This document shows, piece by piece, positions 47,410 to 56,110 of a stretch of DNA of 64,000 nucleotides. The notes beneath the pieces are model-generated. The model was not told the DNA's origin, did no database searches, and was given only the letters and a program-made list of their open reading frames with translations. Both the position numbers and the translations under genes were made by a program. Position 1 is the first letter of the stretch, and the number at the start of each line of letters is the position of its first letter. The stretch comes from Kribbella sindirgiensis (lineage in GTDB: Bacteria; Actinomycetota; Actinomycetes; Propionibacteriales; Kribbellaceae): contig NZ_SJKA01000006.1 in assembly GCF_004331435.1 (NCBI RefSeq), positions 124,001 to 188,000 on the forward strand, in the 5' to 3' direction.

Positions 47410-48753
47410 ATGAGTGTGAAAGCAGCAAGGTTGGTCGTCGCCCTCGCCGCAGGTCTGGCACTGGTTAGCTGCGCACCGAGCACCGGGTCGAAGACCACCG
47501 GTGCCGGTGGCGACCAGGGGAGCGGGAGCGGGACCGTGAAGATGGTGCTGTGGCCCGGCCCCGAGGGTGAGGCCATGGGCAAGGTGGTCGAGGCGTACAA
47601 CGCCGGCCAGGGCGCGAAGGACAAGATCAAGGTCGAGATGACCCTGTTGTCGCGTCAGGACACCTTCTCCAAGGAGGCAACACTGATGGCGGCGAAGTCG
47701 AGTCAGCAGGACATCTACTTCGTTGCCAGCTACAACGTCGGCCAGTACGCGAACTCACTCGACCCGCTCACCTCGGTCGACGCGAGCAACTACTTCCCGG
47801 TGGCGGTCAACGGGCTGAAGTACCAAGACAAGCAGTACGCTCTGCCGCTCGACGTGTCCAACCACTTCCTGCTCTACCGCAAGGACCTCCTCGACGCCCT
47901 GCTCGCGGCGAAAAGCCAGTGGCCGGCGTACGCGGCGGTGGCCTCGAAGGCGATCGGCGAGAAGCGCGACCCGAAGCCCGCGGCGGAGTGGGACTGGAAC
48001 GACTACATCGCGATGGCGGCCTGGTTCAGCAAGTCCGCGAATCCATCGTCGCCGACGCAGTACGGCACGATCCTGCAGGCCAAGAACCTGCTCTACAACA
48101 CGATGATCTGGGACGACGTGCTCTGGGGACAGGGCGGCTCCTGGACCACGCCCGAGGGAAAGGCAAACCTGGACAGCCCGGCGGCAGTCAAGGCGGTCGG
48201 CGTCTACAGCACGATCTACAAGAACGGCTGGACGTCCAAGGACAGCTCGCAGGCTGAGTTCCCCGAGACCCAGGCCGCACTCAAGGCAGGTAAGACCGCC
48301 TTCGCGCTGCAGTGGTCGGCCGGCTTCGCTGAGCTGAACGACAAGACCAAGTCGCCGCTGGTCGCCGGCAAGATCGCGATCGCGCCGGTGCCAGGGCAGA
48401 AGACCCACGTGCACGCGCTCGCGGTCGCACTCAACAAGTACTCGGAGAACAAGGGGGCGGCGACCAAGTTCCTCGACTACCTGGCCACTCCGGACGCGAT
48501 GACCGCCTACGCCAAGGCGGGTGGCATCCCCGCGATGCCCGACGTGCTCAAGGCGAACATGTCGATCAATCCGGCGTTCGGGCAGATCTCGGAGTCGATC
48601 GACAAGTACGGCTACTCCGTGCCGGTCTTCCCGAACACCTTCCAGGCGTACAGCAAGATCGCCGAGTCCCTGAGCGGTGCCTGGGTCGGCCAGCAAGATG
48701 CCGCCACCGCACTGAAGACGGCGAACGCGTCGCTGCAGAAGTTGCTCGGCTGA
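47410..48753 (+). CDS. Sugar-binding lipoprotein of second CUT1 importer
   Basis: A 447-residue solute-binding protein with a signal and lipobox (LALVSC) and a Gly/Ser linker. The mature domain begins VKMVLWPGPEGEAMGKVVEAYNAGQGAKDKIKVEMTLLSRQDTF. The ATG at 47410 (GGAG upstream) is preferred to ATG 47371, which overlaps the previous stop but adds a polar stretch ahead of the signal peptide. It belongs to a second complete importer in the same operon, only weakly similar to the first, so two related ligands are likely. Confidence 0.88.
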   Translation: MSVKAARLVVALAAGLALVSCAPSTGSKTTGAGGDQGSGSGTVKMVLWPGPEGEAMGKVVEAYNAGQGAKDKIKVEMTLLSRQDTFSKEATLMAAKSSQQDIYFVASYNVGQYANSLDPLTSVDASNYFPVAVNGLKYQDKQYALPLDVSNHFLLYRKDLLDALLAAKSQWPAYAAVASKAIGEKRDPKPAAEWDWNDYIAMAAWFSKSANPSSPTQYGTILQAKNLLYNTMIWDDVLWGQGGSWTTPEGKANLDSPAAVKAVGVYSTIYKNGWTSKDSSQAEFPETQAALKAGKTAFALQWSAGFAELNDKTKSPLVAGKIAIAPVPGQKTHVHALAVALNKYSENKGAATKFLDYLATPDAMTAYAKAGGIPAMPDVLKANMSINPAFGQISESIDKYGYSVPVFPNTFQAYSKIAESLSGAWVGQQDAATALKTANASLQKLLG

Positions 48754-48774
48754 TTCCCGGAGGAACGAATCATC

Positions 48775-49650
48775 TTGAGGACACCAACCAGGTCCCACGT
48801 GCCGAAATGGGTGCTGGGTTCGCCACTGATCCTGTTCGCTGCGATTTTCGTGGCCTATCCCGTCTACCAAGGGATCCAGACCGGCTTCTACGGGCTCTCA
48901 CTGCAGAACCCAGAGACGCTCTTCACCGGCCTCGACAACTTCGGCACCGTCCTGACCGATCCCGGGTTCCTCGCCGCCGCGAAGTTCACCGTGCTGTTCG
49001 CGGTGGCGGTGACGGTGGTCGAGACGGTGCTCGGGTTCGGCCTGGCCTTGCTCGTGAACCGCGACTTTCCCGGAAAGAAGGTCTTCTTCACCATGCTGCT
49101 GGTGCCGATCATGGTCGCGCCGGCCCTGCTCGGGGTGATGTTCCGGCTGCTGCTGAACGGTGACATCGGACTGGTCCCGGCCGTGCTGCGCACTGTCGGA
49201 CTGGACGTCTCGCTGTTCGCGCCGAACACCGTGGTGCAACTGCTGGTTCTGCTCGACATACTGCAGTGGACGCCGTTCGCGTTCCTGATCATGTACGCCG
49301 GTCTCCAGTCCTTCCCGACCGATGTGCTCGAAGCGGCGCAGGTCGACGGGGCCGGACGGCTCCGGATCCTGCGCTCGATCATTGCGCCGATCATGAAGCC
49401 GATCATCTTCGCGGCGCTCTTCCTCCGGCTGATCGACGCGTTGCGGACCTTCGACGTCATCTATGTCCTCACCGCCGGCGGACCCGGGACCAAGACGACC
49501 ACGATGAGCATCTACATCTACAAGACAGCGTTCGAGTCCGGGCAGTTCGGGCTCGCTGCGGCCGCATCGACCATCGTCATGCTCGTGCTGCTCCCGTTCG
49601 TCCCGCTGTTCGTACGGCGGATCGCCAACCCGGACGGGAAGGCCCGATGA
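48775..49650 (+). CDS. CUT1 ABC permease
   Basis: A 291-residue six-helix permease, MalF side, with the EAA loop VLEAAQVDGAGRLRILRSIIAPIMKP. TTG 48775 has GGAGGA about ten bases upstream. It overlaps the following permease start by four bases. Confidence 0.9.
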   Translation: MRTPTRSHVPKWVLGSPLILFAAIFVAYPVYQGIQTGFYGLSLQNPETLFTGLDNFGTVLTDPGFLAAAKFTVLFAVAVTVVETVLGFGLALLVNRDFPGKKVFFTMLLVPIMVAPALLGVMFRLLLNGDIGLVPAVLRTVGLDVSLFAPNTVVQLLVLLDILQWTPFAFLIMYAGLQSFPTDVLEAAQVDGAGRLRILRSIIAPIMKPIIFAALFLRLIDALRTFDVIYVLTAGGPGTKTTTMSIYIYKTAFESGQFGLAAAASTIVMLVLLPFVPLFVRRIANPDGKAR

Positions 49651-50471
49651 ACAGCCGCAAGCGGCGCCTGTGGGGCACAACGGTCGCGGTCGGCCTGATC
49701 GCGATCGTCGTCAACGTGCCCTGGTTCAACGCCCTCTTCGTCAGCTTCAAGTCCGACGGCGACATCTCCCGCGGAGCCACCGTCGTCGGTACGCCGACCA
49801 CCAGCCACTACGCCAATGCGCTCGGCGCCGCCGGCTACGACTTCCCACGCTTCTTCCTCAACTCCGCGCTGATCGCGCTGGGCGCGGTCGCCTTGGTGCT
49901 GCTGATCGCGATTCCCAGCACCTACTCCGCCATCCGGCTGGGGTTCGGCGGCCGGTTCATCATGAACGCCTCCAGCGGCCTGCGGTTGCTCCCGGCGATC
50001 TTCTTCGCCGTGCCGTACTTCCTGCTGATGTCGAACCTCGGGCTGCTCGACACCGTGCCCGGGCTGATCCTCGCGAACACGTTCCTCAACCTGCCGCTAG
50101 CGATCATCTTGCTGTCGGCGGGATTCCGCGACGTGCCCGTCGAGGTAGAAGAGGCCGCGAAGGTCGACGGCGCGAGCACCTACCGCATCCTCGGCTCGGT
50201 GCTGATGCCGATCCTCGCGCCGTCGCTCGTCGCCGTGGCGGTCCTGGTCTTCATCTTCTCGTGGAACGACTATCTGTTCGCGCTCGTCCTGTCGTCGTCG
50301 AACGCGACCCCGATCACGCTCGGCGCCGCGAACTTCGTGACCAGCACGGGCATCCGCTGGGGCGATATATCGGCGACCGCGGTCCTCTCCACCCTGCCGC
50401 CGGTCTTGTTCGCGATCTTCGCTCAGCGGTATCTAGTCAGTGGCCTTTCGGCAGGGGCGGTGAAGGGATGA
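49647..50471 (+). CDS. CUT1 ABC permease
   Basis: A 274-residue six-helix permease, MalG side, with the EAA loop EVEEAAKVDGASTYRILGSVLMPILAPSL. ATG 49647 overlaps the previous stop. It completes the second importer; again no ATPase gene follows. Confidence 0.9.
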   Translation: MNSRKRRLWGTTVAVGLIAIVVNVPWFNALFVSFKSDGDISRGATVVGTPTTSHYANALGAAGYDFPRFFLNSALIALGAVALVLLIAIPSTYSAIRLGFGGRFIMNASSGLRLLPAIFFAVPYFLLMSNLGLLDTVPGLILANTFLNLPLAIILLSAGFRDVPVEVEEAAKVDGASTYRILGSVLMPILAPSLVAVAVLVFIFSWNDYLFALVLSSSNATPITLGAANFVTSTGIRWGDISATAVLSTLPPVLFAIFAQRYLVSGLSAGAVKG

Positions 50472-50499
50472 CCGGATCCGACAGCGCGAGGCGCACATC

Positions 50500-51393
50500 A
50501 TGATCCTTGTCGCCGACATCGGCGGAACCAAGATCGCCGCTACCCGTGTGGCCAAGGACGGGACACTCGCCGCCGACGTGCGCCAAAGCCCCACCCCCGC
50601 TGGCCAGGGAGCCCCCGGCGTCGTCGAGGCCACCTGCTCGTTGCTCGCGTCTCTCCAAGATCGCGAAGACATCGCCGTCGCCATCTCGACGGCCGGCGTG
50701 GTGGACACGGCCAACGGGACCGTGCTCGCTGCGACCAACAGCATTCCCGGCTGGGGCGGCACGCGTCTGGCCACGCTCCTCTCAGGGAAGCTGGGATTAC
50801 CGACCTGGGTGCTCGGTGACGGCAATGCCTTCGGCATCGGGCTAGCGCTCGAGTTCGGAGCGGCCAACCTGCTCGCTCTCATCGCCGGAACAGGCGTCGG
50901 TGGCAGCCTGGTCCTCGCCGGTGAGCCAGTCCTGGGCTCCCATCACGTCGGCGGACACCTCGGCCACATCGTCGCTCCTGAGGCGGTTGGAATGCCGTGT
51001 CCGTGCGGCCGCACCGGCCACCTGGAGGCAGTCGCCAGCGGCCACGGGATCCTCGCTTGGTACCACTCGCGTGGCGGCGATCCCGCCGTGAGCACGACCC
51101 GTGAGCTGACGAATCGCCCAGCAGACGCGTTGGCCCATGCCGCTCTGGTGGCAGGAGGCACGGCGCTCGGCGCCGCGGCCGGTGGTCTCGTCAACGCCAT
51201 CGACCCGGCTCTCGTCGTTGTGGCGGGCAGTGTCGCGCGAGCGGGGGAGCCCTGGGAGTCGGCGCTGCGTACGGCGTACCAGGAGACGCTGATTCCGTCC
51301 GTCTCGGCCACACGGCTCGAGATCTCCGCCGCGGGTGCCGAGACCGCGCTGCGCGGGGCAGCGCACTATGCCATGAGGAGGATGAGCGCATGA
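50500..51393 (+). CDS. ROK-family sugar kinase, N-acetylmannosamine-kinase-like
   Basis: A 297-residue ROK kinase. The phosphate-binding motif VADIGGTKIAATRV is at the N-terminus, with GDGNAFGIG and ALIAGTGVGGSLVL in the middle. The zinc site reads GGHLGHIV then CPCGRTGHLEAVASG; the third cysteine of the usual CxCGxxGCxE is replaced by histidine, which could still bind zinc. It overlaps the nanE gene by four bases, so the natural assignment is phosphorylation of N-acetylmannosamine to the 6-phosphate. A glucose or N-acetylglucosamine kinase is the alternative. Confidence 0.85.
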   Translation: MILVADIGGTKIAATRVAKDGTLAADVRQSPTPAGQGAPGVVEATCSLLASLQDREDIAVAISTAGVVDTANGTVLAATNSIPGWGGTRLATLLSGKLGLPTWVLGDGNAFGIGLALEFGAANLLALIAGTGVGGSLVLAGEPVLGSHHVGGHLGHIVAPEAVGMPCPCGRTGHLEAVASGHGILAWYHSRGGDPAVSTTRELTNRPADALAHAALVAGGTALGAAAGGLVNAIDPALVVVAGSVARAGEPWESALRTAYQETLIPSVSATRLEISAAGAETALRGAAHYAMRRMSA

Positions 51394-52109
51394 TCGCGCG
51401 TACCGACGACTCGCGACTCGCGTCGCTCAAAGGACGACTCGTTGTCTCGTGCCAGGCCTACCCAGGAGAGCCCATGCGCTCCCCGACCATCATGGCCGCC
51501 GTCGCACAGGCCGTTGTCGAAGGTGGCGCCCAGGGGATCCGGGCCCAGGGCATCGAAGATCTCAAAGCCATCCGCCCACTAGTCGACGTCTGCCTGATCG
51601 GACTGGTGAAGCGCGGATCTGACGGGGTCTTCATCACGCCAACCGTCGCCGACGCCCTGGACTGTGTCACCGCCGGTGCGGACATCGTCGCGGTGGACGG
51701 CACGCGCCGCGACCGGCCGGACGGACAGCCCCTGGCGGCGACCATCGCCGCCGTCCACGCAGCGGATGCCCTGGTGATGGCCGACTGCGGAAGCCTCGAC
51801 GACGCCCTCTACAGCATCTCCGTCGGCGCCGACTGTGTCGGAACGACACTGGCCGGCTACACCGGCGCACGTCCGGTCAGCCGCGGCCCAGACCTCGAGC
51901 TGCTCGCCGAACTCGTCGCGCACGTCAGCGTGCCCGTCATCGCCGAGGGCCGCGTCCGCAACCCAGACGATGCCCTGGCCTGTCTCAACGCCGGTGCGTA
52001 CGCGGTTGTCGTCGGGACCGCAATCACCCACCCCACCCGCATCGCCCGGACCTTCGCCGATCAGCTCGCCCACGGCGCACGCCGCTCCGACCCGGAAGGA
52101 TCGCGTTGA
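51390..52109 (+). CDS. nanE: N-acylglucosamine-6-phosphate 2-epimerase (NanE)
   Basis: A 239-residue NanE-family TIM barrel converting N-acetylmannosamine 6-phosphate to N-acetylglucosamine 6-phosphate. Family motifs are LVVSCQAYPGEPMRSPTIMAAVAQAVVEGGAQGIRAQG near the start, VCLIGLVKR with the catalytic lysine, ADIVAVDGTRRDRP, and VIAEGRVRNPDDA. ATG 51390 overlaps the kinase stop. It follows the ROK kinase in the standard nanK-nanE pairing. The sialic-acid lyase NanA and the deacetylase NagA are not in the window. Confidence 0.93.
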   Translation: MIARTDDSRLASLKGRLVVSCQAYPGEPMRSPTIMAAVAQAVVEGGAQGIRAQGIEDLKAIRPLVDVCLIGLVKRGSDGVFITPTVADALDCVTAGADIVAVDGTRRDRPDGQPLAATIAAVHAADALVMADCGSLDDALYSISVGADCVGTTLAGYTGARPVSRGPDLELLAELVAHVSVPVIAEGRVRNPDDALACLNAGAYAVVVGTAITHPTRIARTFADQLAHGARRSDPEGSR

Positions 52110-52900
52110 CCTCACCCAGAACGATCATCGTCACGGGAGGCGGGACTGGTATCGGCCGTGCCATCGTCGACAGACTCGTTACCGCGGGCGATACCTGCGT
52201 GATCGCAGGGCGCAGATCTGCACCCCTCGACCAAGCACGTCAGGAGCTGTACCACGCTCCAGGCTCGATCATCCCCGTATCTGCAGACATCACTTCGCCC
52301 GGAGGACGAGACAGCGTCGTACAGGCCGCGATCGACAGCACAGGGCAGGTCGACGTACTCGTCAACAATGCTGGAGTCACGGCGATGGCACCTCTCCTCG
52401 ACTACAACGTCGACGACTGGCGAACTGTCATGACAACCCACGCCGAGGCCTACTTCTTCCTCTCCCAGCTGGTCGCACCGGTCATGCGCAACCACGGCGG
52501 CGGCAGGATCATCAACATCGGATCGGTCTACGGCTCACTCGGGCTGAACAACGACTTCTACGGCGAGCGACTCCCCTGGACAACCAATGACGATCGAGGA
52601 CCGATCCGCGAGGTCGCCTACTCCGCAGCGAAAGGTGCAGTGCTGCAGCTGACCCGTGAACTCGCGACCGCCCTCGGGCCCTGGAACATCACAGTCAACA
52701 GCGTCACGCCCGGCATGATCCCGGTTGACGCCATACCCATGCCAGAAGACGTTCGCGACCGTCTGGCAGGAGCTACTCCTCTCAGACGCGTCGGCCGGCC
52801 GGACGAGGTTGCTCCCGCGGTCGAGTTCCTTGCCGGCGAGGGCGCCGCATTCATCACCGGAACCGAGCTCCGCGTCGACGGCGGCTGGTCGATCTGGTAG
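52106..52900 (+). CDS. Short-chain dehydrogenase/reductase
   Basis: A 264-residue classical SDR with the cofactor motif IIVTGGGTGIGRA, NNAG, and the active-site Ser/Tyr-Lys as GSVYG and YSAAKGA. It ends with FITGTELRVDGGWSIW. The start is TTG 52106, overlapping the nanE stop, with GGAAGGA just upstream. The insertion LGLNNDFYGERLPWTTNDDRGPIRE before the active Tyr is unusual in length. It is probably a sugar or polyol dehydrogenase of the same pathway; substrate unknown. Confidence 0.88.
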   Translation: MTSPRTIIVTGGGTGIGRAIVDRLVTAGDTCVIAGRRSAPLDQARQELYHAPGSIIPVSADITSPGGRDSVVQAAIDSTGQVDVLVNNAGVTAMAPLLDYNVDDWRTVMTTHAEAYFFLSQLVAPVMRNHGGGRIINIGSVYGSLGLNNDFYGERLPWTTNDDRGPIREVAYSAAKGAVLQLTRELATALGPWNITVNSVTPGMIPVDAIPMPEDVRDRLAGATPLRRVGRPDEVAPAVEFLAGEGAAFITGTELRVDGGWSIW

Positions 52901-52960
52901 GCCCCCGCGAATGAGCGCACGGTGGCGAAGCCCCCGCGCCGACGGAGGAGGTGACTGATC

Positions 52961-53414
52961 ATGCTCACCCCTGCAAGCCGCACTTTGCCGAGCTTTCAAG
53001 ATCAGATAGGACCAGTGATCGTAGTGGTGTCTGTCCCCGCCCAGGAAACCCGGATGGCGGCCGAGATCGCCGAGCAGCCGGCCGCGCTCGCCGCGACCTT
53101 CGAGCATGTTCTGCCGCTGCGGCACGACATCACCCGGCTGGCCGCTGGGCGCCGGAACGTGATCTTCGTGGCGCGCGGATGGTCCGACAACGCGGGGGTC
53201 TACGGCCGCTACCTGACCGAGATCCACGCCGGCCGGCAGGCGTCGCTGGCCGCTCCGTCGGTGGCCACGCTGTACGGCGCGAACCTGGACCTCTCGAACT
53301 CGCTGGTGGTCGCGGTCAGCCAGTCGGGCGCGACCCAGGAGATCGTCGACACGGCCGAGTGGGCGAAACGGAACGGCGCGGCGATCGTCGGCATCACGAA
53401 CGACGGCAACAGCC
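52961..53414 (+). pseudogene. SIS-domain sugar isomerase/deaminase, truncated at integrase junction
   Basis: The frame encodes an N-terminal SIS domain like the isomerase half of GlmS/AgaS-type proteins: MAAEIAEQPAALAATFEHVLPL, NVIFVARGWSDNAGVYGRYLTEI, SNSLVVAVSQSGATQEIVDTAEWAKRNGAAIVGITNDGNS. The normal continuation and the second SIS domain are missing. From about 53415 the DNA is the complement of an integrase gene and the frame runs on as nonsense to 53500. ATG 52961 has GGAGGAGGT upstream; ATG 53054 is where family similarity starts. The intact protein would probably deaminate or isomerise glucosamine 6-phosphate, finishing the nanE pathway. Confidence 0.8.
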
Positions 53415-54164
53415 AATTTCGACGGTGCCGGCTTCGAGGTCCACGTCGGACCAGACGGTGGCGAGGGCTTCGCCGATGCGGACGCCGGTGCCGAGCATGA
53501 AGGTGACCAGGTCGGGCAGGTCGGCCTGGACGGCGCGGTCGTCGGCGGCGAGGCTCTTGCGGAGGAGGGTGACTTCCTCGGCGGTGAGGGCTCGGGGTGG
53601 GTTCTTGGTTTTCGCCTCGATGGTGTCGACTTCGCGGACGGGGTTGACGGAGATGGCGCCGTAGCGGACGGCGAGTTTCATCGCGCCGGAGATGACTGCG
53701 CGGCAGGTCTTGGCGGTGGGGGCGCCAGCGCGATCCTTGATCTTGGTCAGGACGGTGTCGAGGCGTGGGGTGGTGGCTTCGCCGATGCGGAGCTCGCCGA
53801 GCGCGGGGCGGACGTGGTTCTTGAGGACGCGGCGGTAGGTGTCCAGGGAGGTGCGGGAGCGTGTCCCGTCGGCGATCAGGCCTTCGAATCTTTTCTCCCA
53901 GAGGTCGAGGAGATGGTTGATCTTGTGCATCGCGGTGAGCTCGCCGGACTGGTTGGTCTTGGCGCGGTCCTGGAGTTTGGTGAGGAGGGCACGCTCTGCT
54001 GCGGTCTTGGTCTTGCCATACGCAGAGACTGGGCGCAGGTGTCCGTCGTGATCGCGGAACCTGGCCTGTGACTTGTGCTTGATCGGCTTGCCCTTGGCGT
54101 CTGTCTGCACGACCCAGGTCGAGATCGCGCCCCAGGTTCCGATGGGCAGTGGTGCTCTCGCCAT
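53394..54164 (-). pseudogene. Tyrosine integrase, truncated after the first catalytic arginine
   Basis: A phage/ICE-type integrase of which 250 genuine residues remain. There is an arm-binding-like N-terminus (WVVQTDAKGKPIKHKSQARFRD), a core-binding domain (about 60-160, TSLDTYRRVLKNHVRPALGELRIGEATTPRLD) and the start of the catalytic domain with TGVRIGEALA (first catalytic Arg, R229). After VEIG the sequence turns into the complement of the SIS gene and stops within five codons, so the HxxR and Tyr boxes are lost and it must be inactive. The ATG at 54164 has GGAGG upstream. It lies next to tRNA-Lys, its probable attachment gene. Confidence 0.88.
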
Positions 54165-54317
54165 GTCAGTCCTCCAACCGGTACGACGGCTGGATGCTCA
54201 ACGTTTGTCGGCACCGAGAATCAGAGAAGTCGGCAACGATGCGAACCGATGTGATGTGACGCACAGTCACGATCACATGGAGGCCGCGCTGGCCGGCTCG
54301 ACCCTCTGAGGGAGGCG

Positions 54318-54382
54318 AAGTGGTGAGCGCCGGCTGATCAGCTCGGTGCGGCGATCCGGGAAAGTGGTGCGTAAGTGGTGCG
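54318..54382. repeat. AAGTGGTG repeats, possible integrase arm sites
   Basis: AAGTGGTG occurs at 54318-54325. AAGTGGTGCG occurs at 54362-54371 and again at 54373-54382, an 11-bp period. The position between the integrase gene and the 3' end of tRNA-Lys is where arm-type binding sites of attL are expected. Function inferred. Confidence 0.45.
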
Positions 54383-54399
54383 CGGCGGACATGAAGAAA

Positions 54400-54423
54400 C
54401 CCAGGGCACTTGCGTGACCTGGG
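54400..54423 (-). terminator. Terminator downstream of tRNA-Lys
   Basis: CCCAGG (54400-54405) and CCTGGG (54418-54423) form a 6-bp stem around 12 bases. On the minus strand, just after the tRNA, the stem is followed by TTTCTT. Confidence 0.5.
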
Positions 54424-54429
54424 CTTTTG

Positions 54430-54502
<73 letters not shown>

Positions 54503-54562
54503 TTGGTGTTGCTTTCGAACGAAGAGGATCGTAGCAGGGGGAGTCCGGAGTTGCGAAATCGG

Positions 54563-56110
54563 TTATCGGGTGAGGATGGTCATGGCGGCGTTGTGGCCGC
54601 CGAGGCCGGAGACGGCGCCGCCGCGGCGGGCGCCGGAGCCGCAGATCAGGAGGTTGGCGACGTCGGTTTCGGTGCCCCAGCGGCCGGCGTCGGAGGGGTC
54701 GGTGGCCCAGGGCCATTGGAGGTCGCCGTGGAAGATGTGGCCGCCGGGCATGCCGACGGATTCCTCGATGTCGTACGGCGTCTTGGCCTCGATGCACAGG
54801 TTGCCGTCGGCGTCCCGGGCGATGCAGTCCTCGAGCGGTTCGGCCAGGTAGGACTCCAGGCCGGCCAGGACGCGGCGGGTGGCGAGAGCGCGGGCCGAGT
54901 CGTTGTCGGAGGCAAATAAACGGGCGGGGAAGTGCACGCCGAAGACGGTCAGGGTGTGGTGGCCGGAGGCAATCAGCTCGGGGGAGAGGATCGACGGGTC
55001 GGTCAGCGAGTGGCAGTACACCTCGGAGGGCGGTACGGCGGGGAGCTCGCCGCCCGCGGCGGATCGGTACGCCGCCTCGAGCTGGCTGTAGTCCTCGTCG
55101 ATGTGGAACGTGCCGGCGAACGCCCGCGCCGGGTCGTCACCGGACTTCAACGCCGGTAGGTGACGCAGCAGCAGGTTGATCTTCAGCTGCGACCCCTCCG
55201 GCTTCGCGACGCCAGTCTGACCACGCAGCGCAGCCAGCGTCGACGGTGCAACGTTCGACAGCACCCAGGAGCAGTCGACGGATCGCTCACCGTCGCCGCC
55301 GAGCCAGGTGACCGATCCATGGGTCCCGTCTGCTTCGACCGCGGTGACTGCGGCGTTGGTGACCAGTGCGGCGCCAGCACGCCGTGCAGCGGCGGCCAGT
55401 GCGTCGGTGACCGCGCCCATGCCGCCGACAGGCACCCGCCACTCACCGGTGCCGTTGCCGATCAGGTGGTACAGGAAGCACCTGTTCTGGATCAGCGACT
55501 CGTCGTGGAGCCCGGCGAACGTCCCGATGACGCCGTCCGTCGCCACGACGCCACGGACGGTGTCGTCGGCGAAGCGGCGCTCGATGGTCTCACCGAGTGG
55601 CCGCTCGACCAGTTCGTTCCAGAGCGCGCCGTCCACGCGGGAGCGGAGGTCAGCCGCGGTCTGGAGCGGCTCCAGCAGTGTGGGCGCGACAGCCTCGGCC
55701 AGTAAGCCGACAGCGCCGTAGAAGTCGGTCCACGCCTCGTACTCCGCGTCGCTTCCGGTGAGCGCGCGGAACGAGTCCCTGGTGACGGTGCCTTCCGGCC
55801 GCTCGACCATCAGGCCGACGTCGCGTCCAGAACGCCGTACCGGGGTGTACGACGCTACTGCGCGAGACCGGAGCTCTAGGTTGAGGCCGAGGTCTGCGGC
55901 GATCTTGTCGGGCAGCAGACTGACCAGGTACGAGTAGCGCGACAGCCGGGCGTCTACACCCGGGAACACCCGCTCACTGACCGCTGCGCCGCCGGTGTGG
56001 GACTGCTGTTCGAGGATGAGTGTGGAGAGCCCGGACTGGGCAAGGTATGCGGCAGCGACGAGGCCGTTGTGCCCACCGCCGACTATGACGACGTCGTAGA
56101 AGTCCTTCAT
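54563..56110 (-). CDS. PYROXD2/phytoene-desaturase-like FAD oxidoreductase
   Basis: A 515-residue flavoprotein of the amine-oxidase/phytoene-desaturase superfamily. The N-terminal dinucleotide motif DVVIVGGGHNGLVAAAYLAQSGLSTLILEQ is followed by GGAAVSERVFPGVDARLSRYSYL. The C-terminal FAD segment reads LLICGSGARRGGAVSGLGGHNAAMTIL. GHNGLVAAAYLA is characteristic of the PYROXD2 group rather than of carotenoid enzymes, and no carotenoid genes are near. The ATG at 56110 overlaps the TenA stop by four bases, so the two are co-translated. The substrate is unknown. Confidence 0.85.
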   Translation of the reverse strand: MKDFYDVVIVGGGHNGLVAAAYLAQSGLSTLILEQQSHTGGAAVSERVFPGVDARLSRYSYLVSLLPDKIAADLGLNLELRSRAVASYTPVRRSGRDVGLMVERPEGTVTRDSFRALTGSDAEYEAWTDFYGAVGLLAEAVAPTLLEPLQTAADLRSRVDGALWNELVERPLGETIERRFADDTVRGVVATDGVIGTFAGLHDESLIQNRCFLYHLIGNGTGEWRVPVGGMGAVTDALAAAARRAGAALVTNAAVTAVEADGTHGSVTWLGGDGERSVDCSWVLSNVAPSTLAALRGQTGVAKPEGSQLKINLLLRHLPALKSGDDPARAFAGTFHIDEDYSQLEAAYRSAAGGELPAVPPSEVYCHSLTDPSILSPELIASGHHTLTVFGVHFPARLFASDNDSARALATRRVLAGLESYLAEPLEDCIARDADGNLCIEAKTPYDIEESVGMPGGHIFHGDLQWPWATDPSDAGRWGTETDVANLLICGSGARRGGAVSGLGGHNAAMTILTR

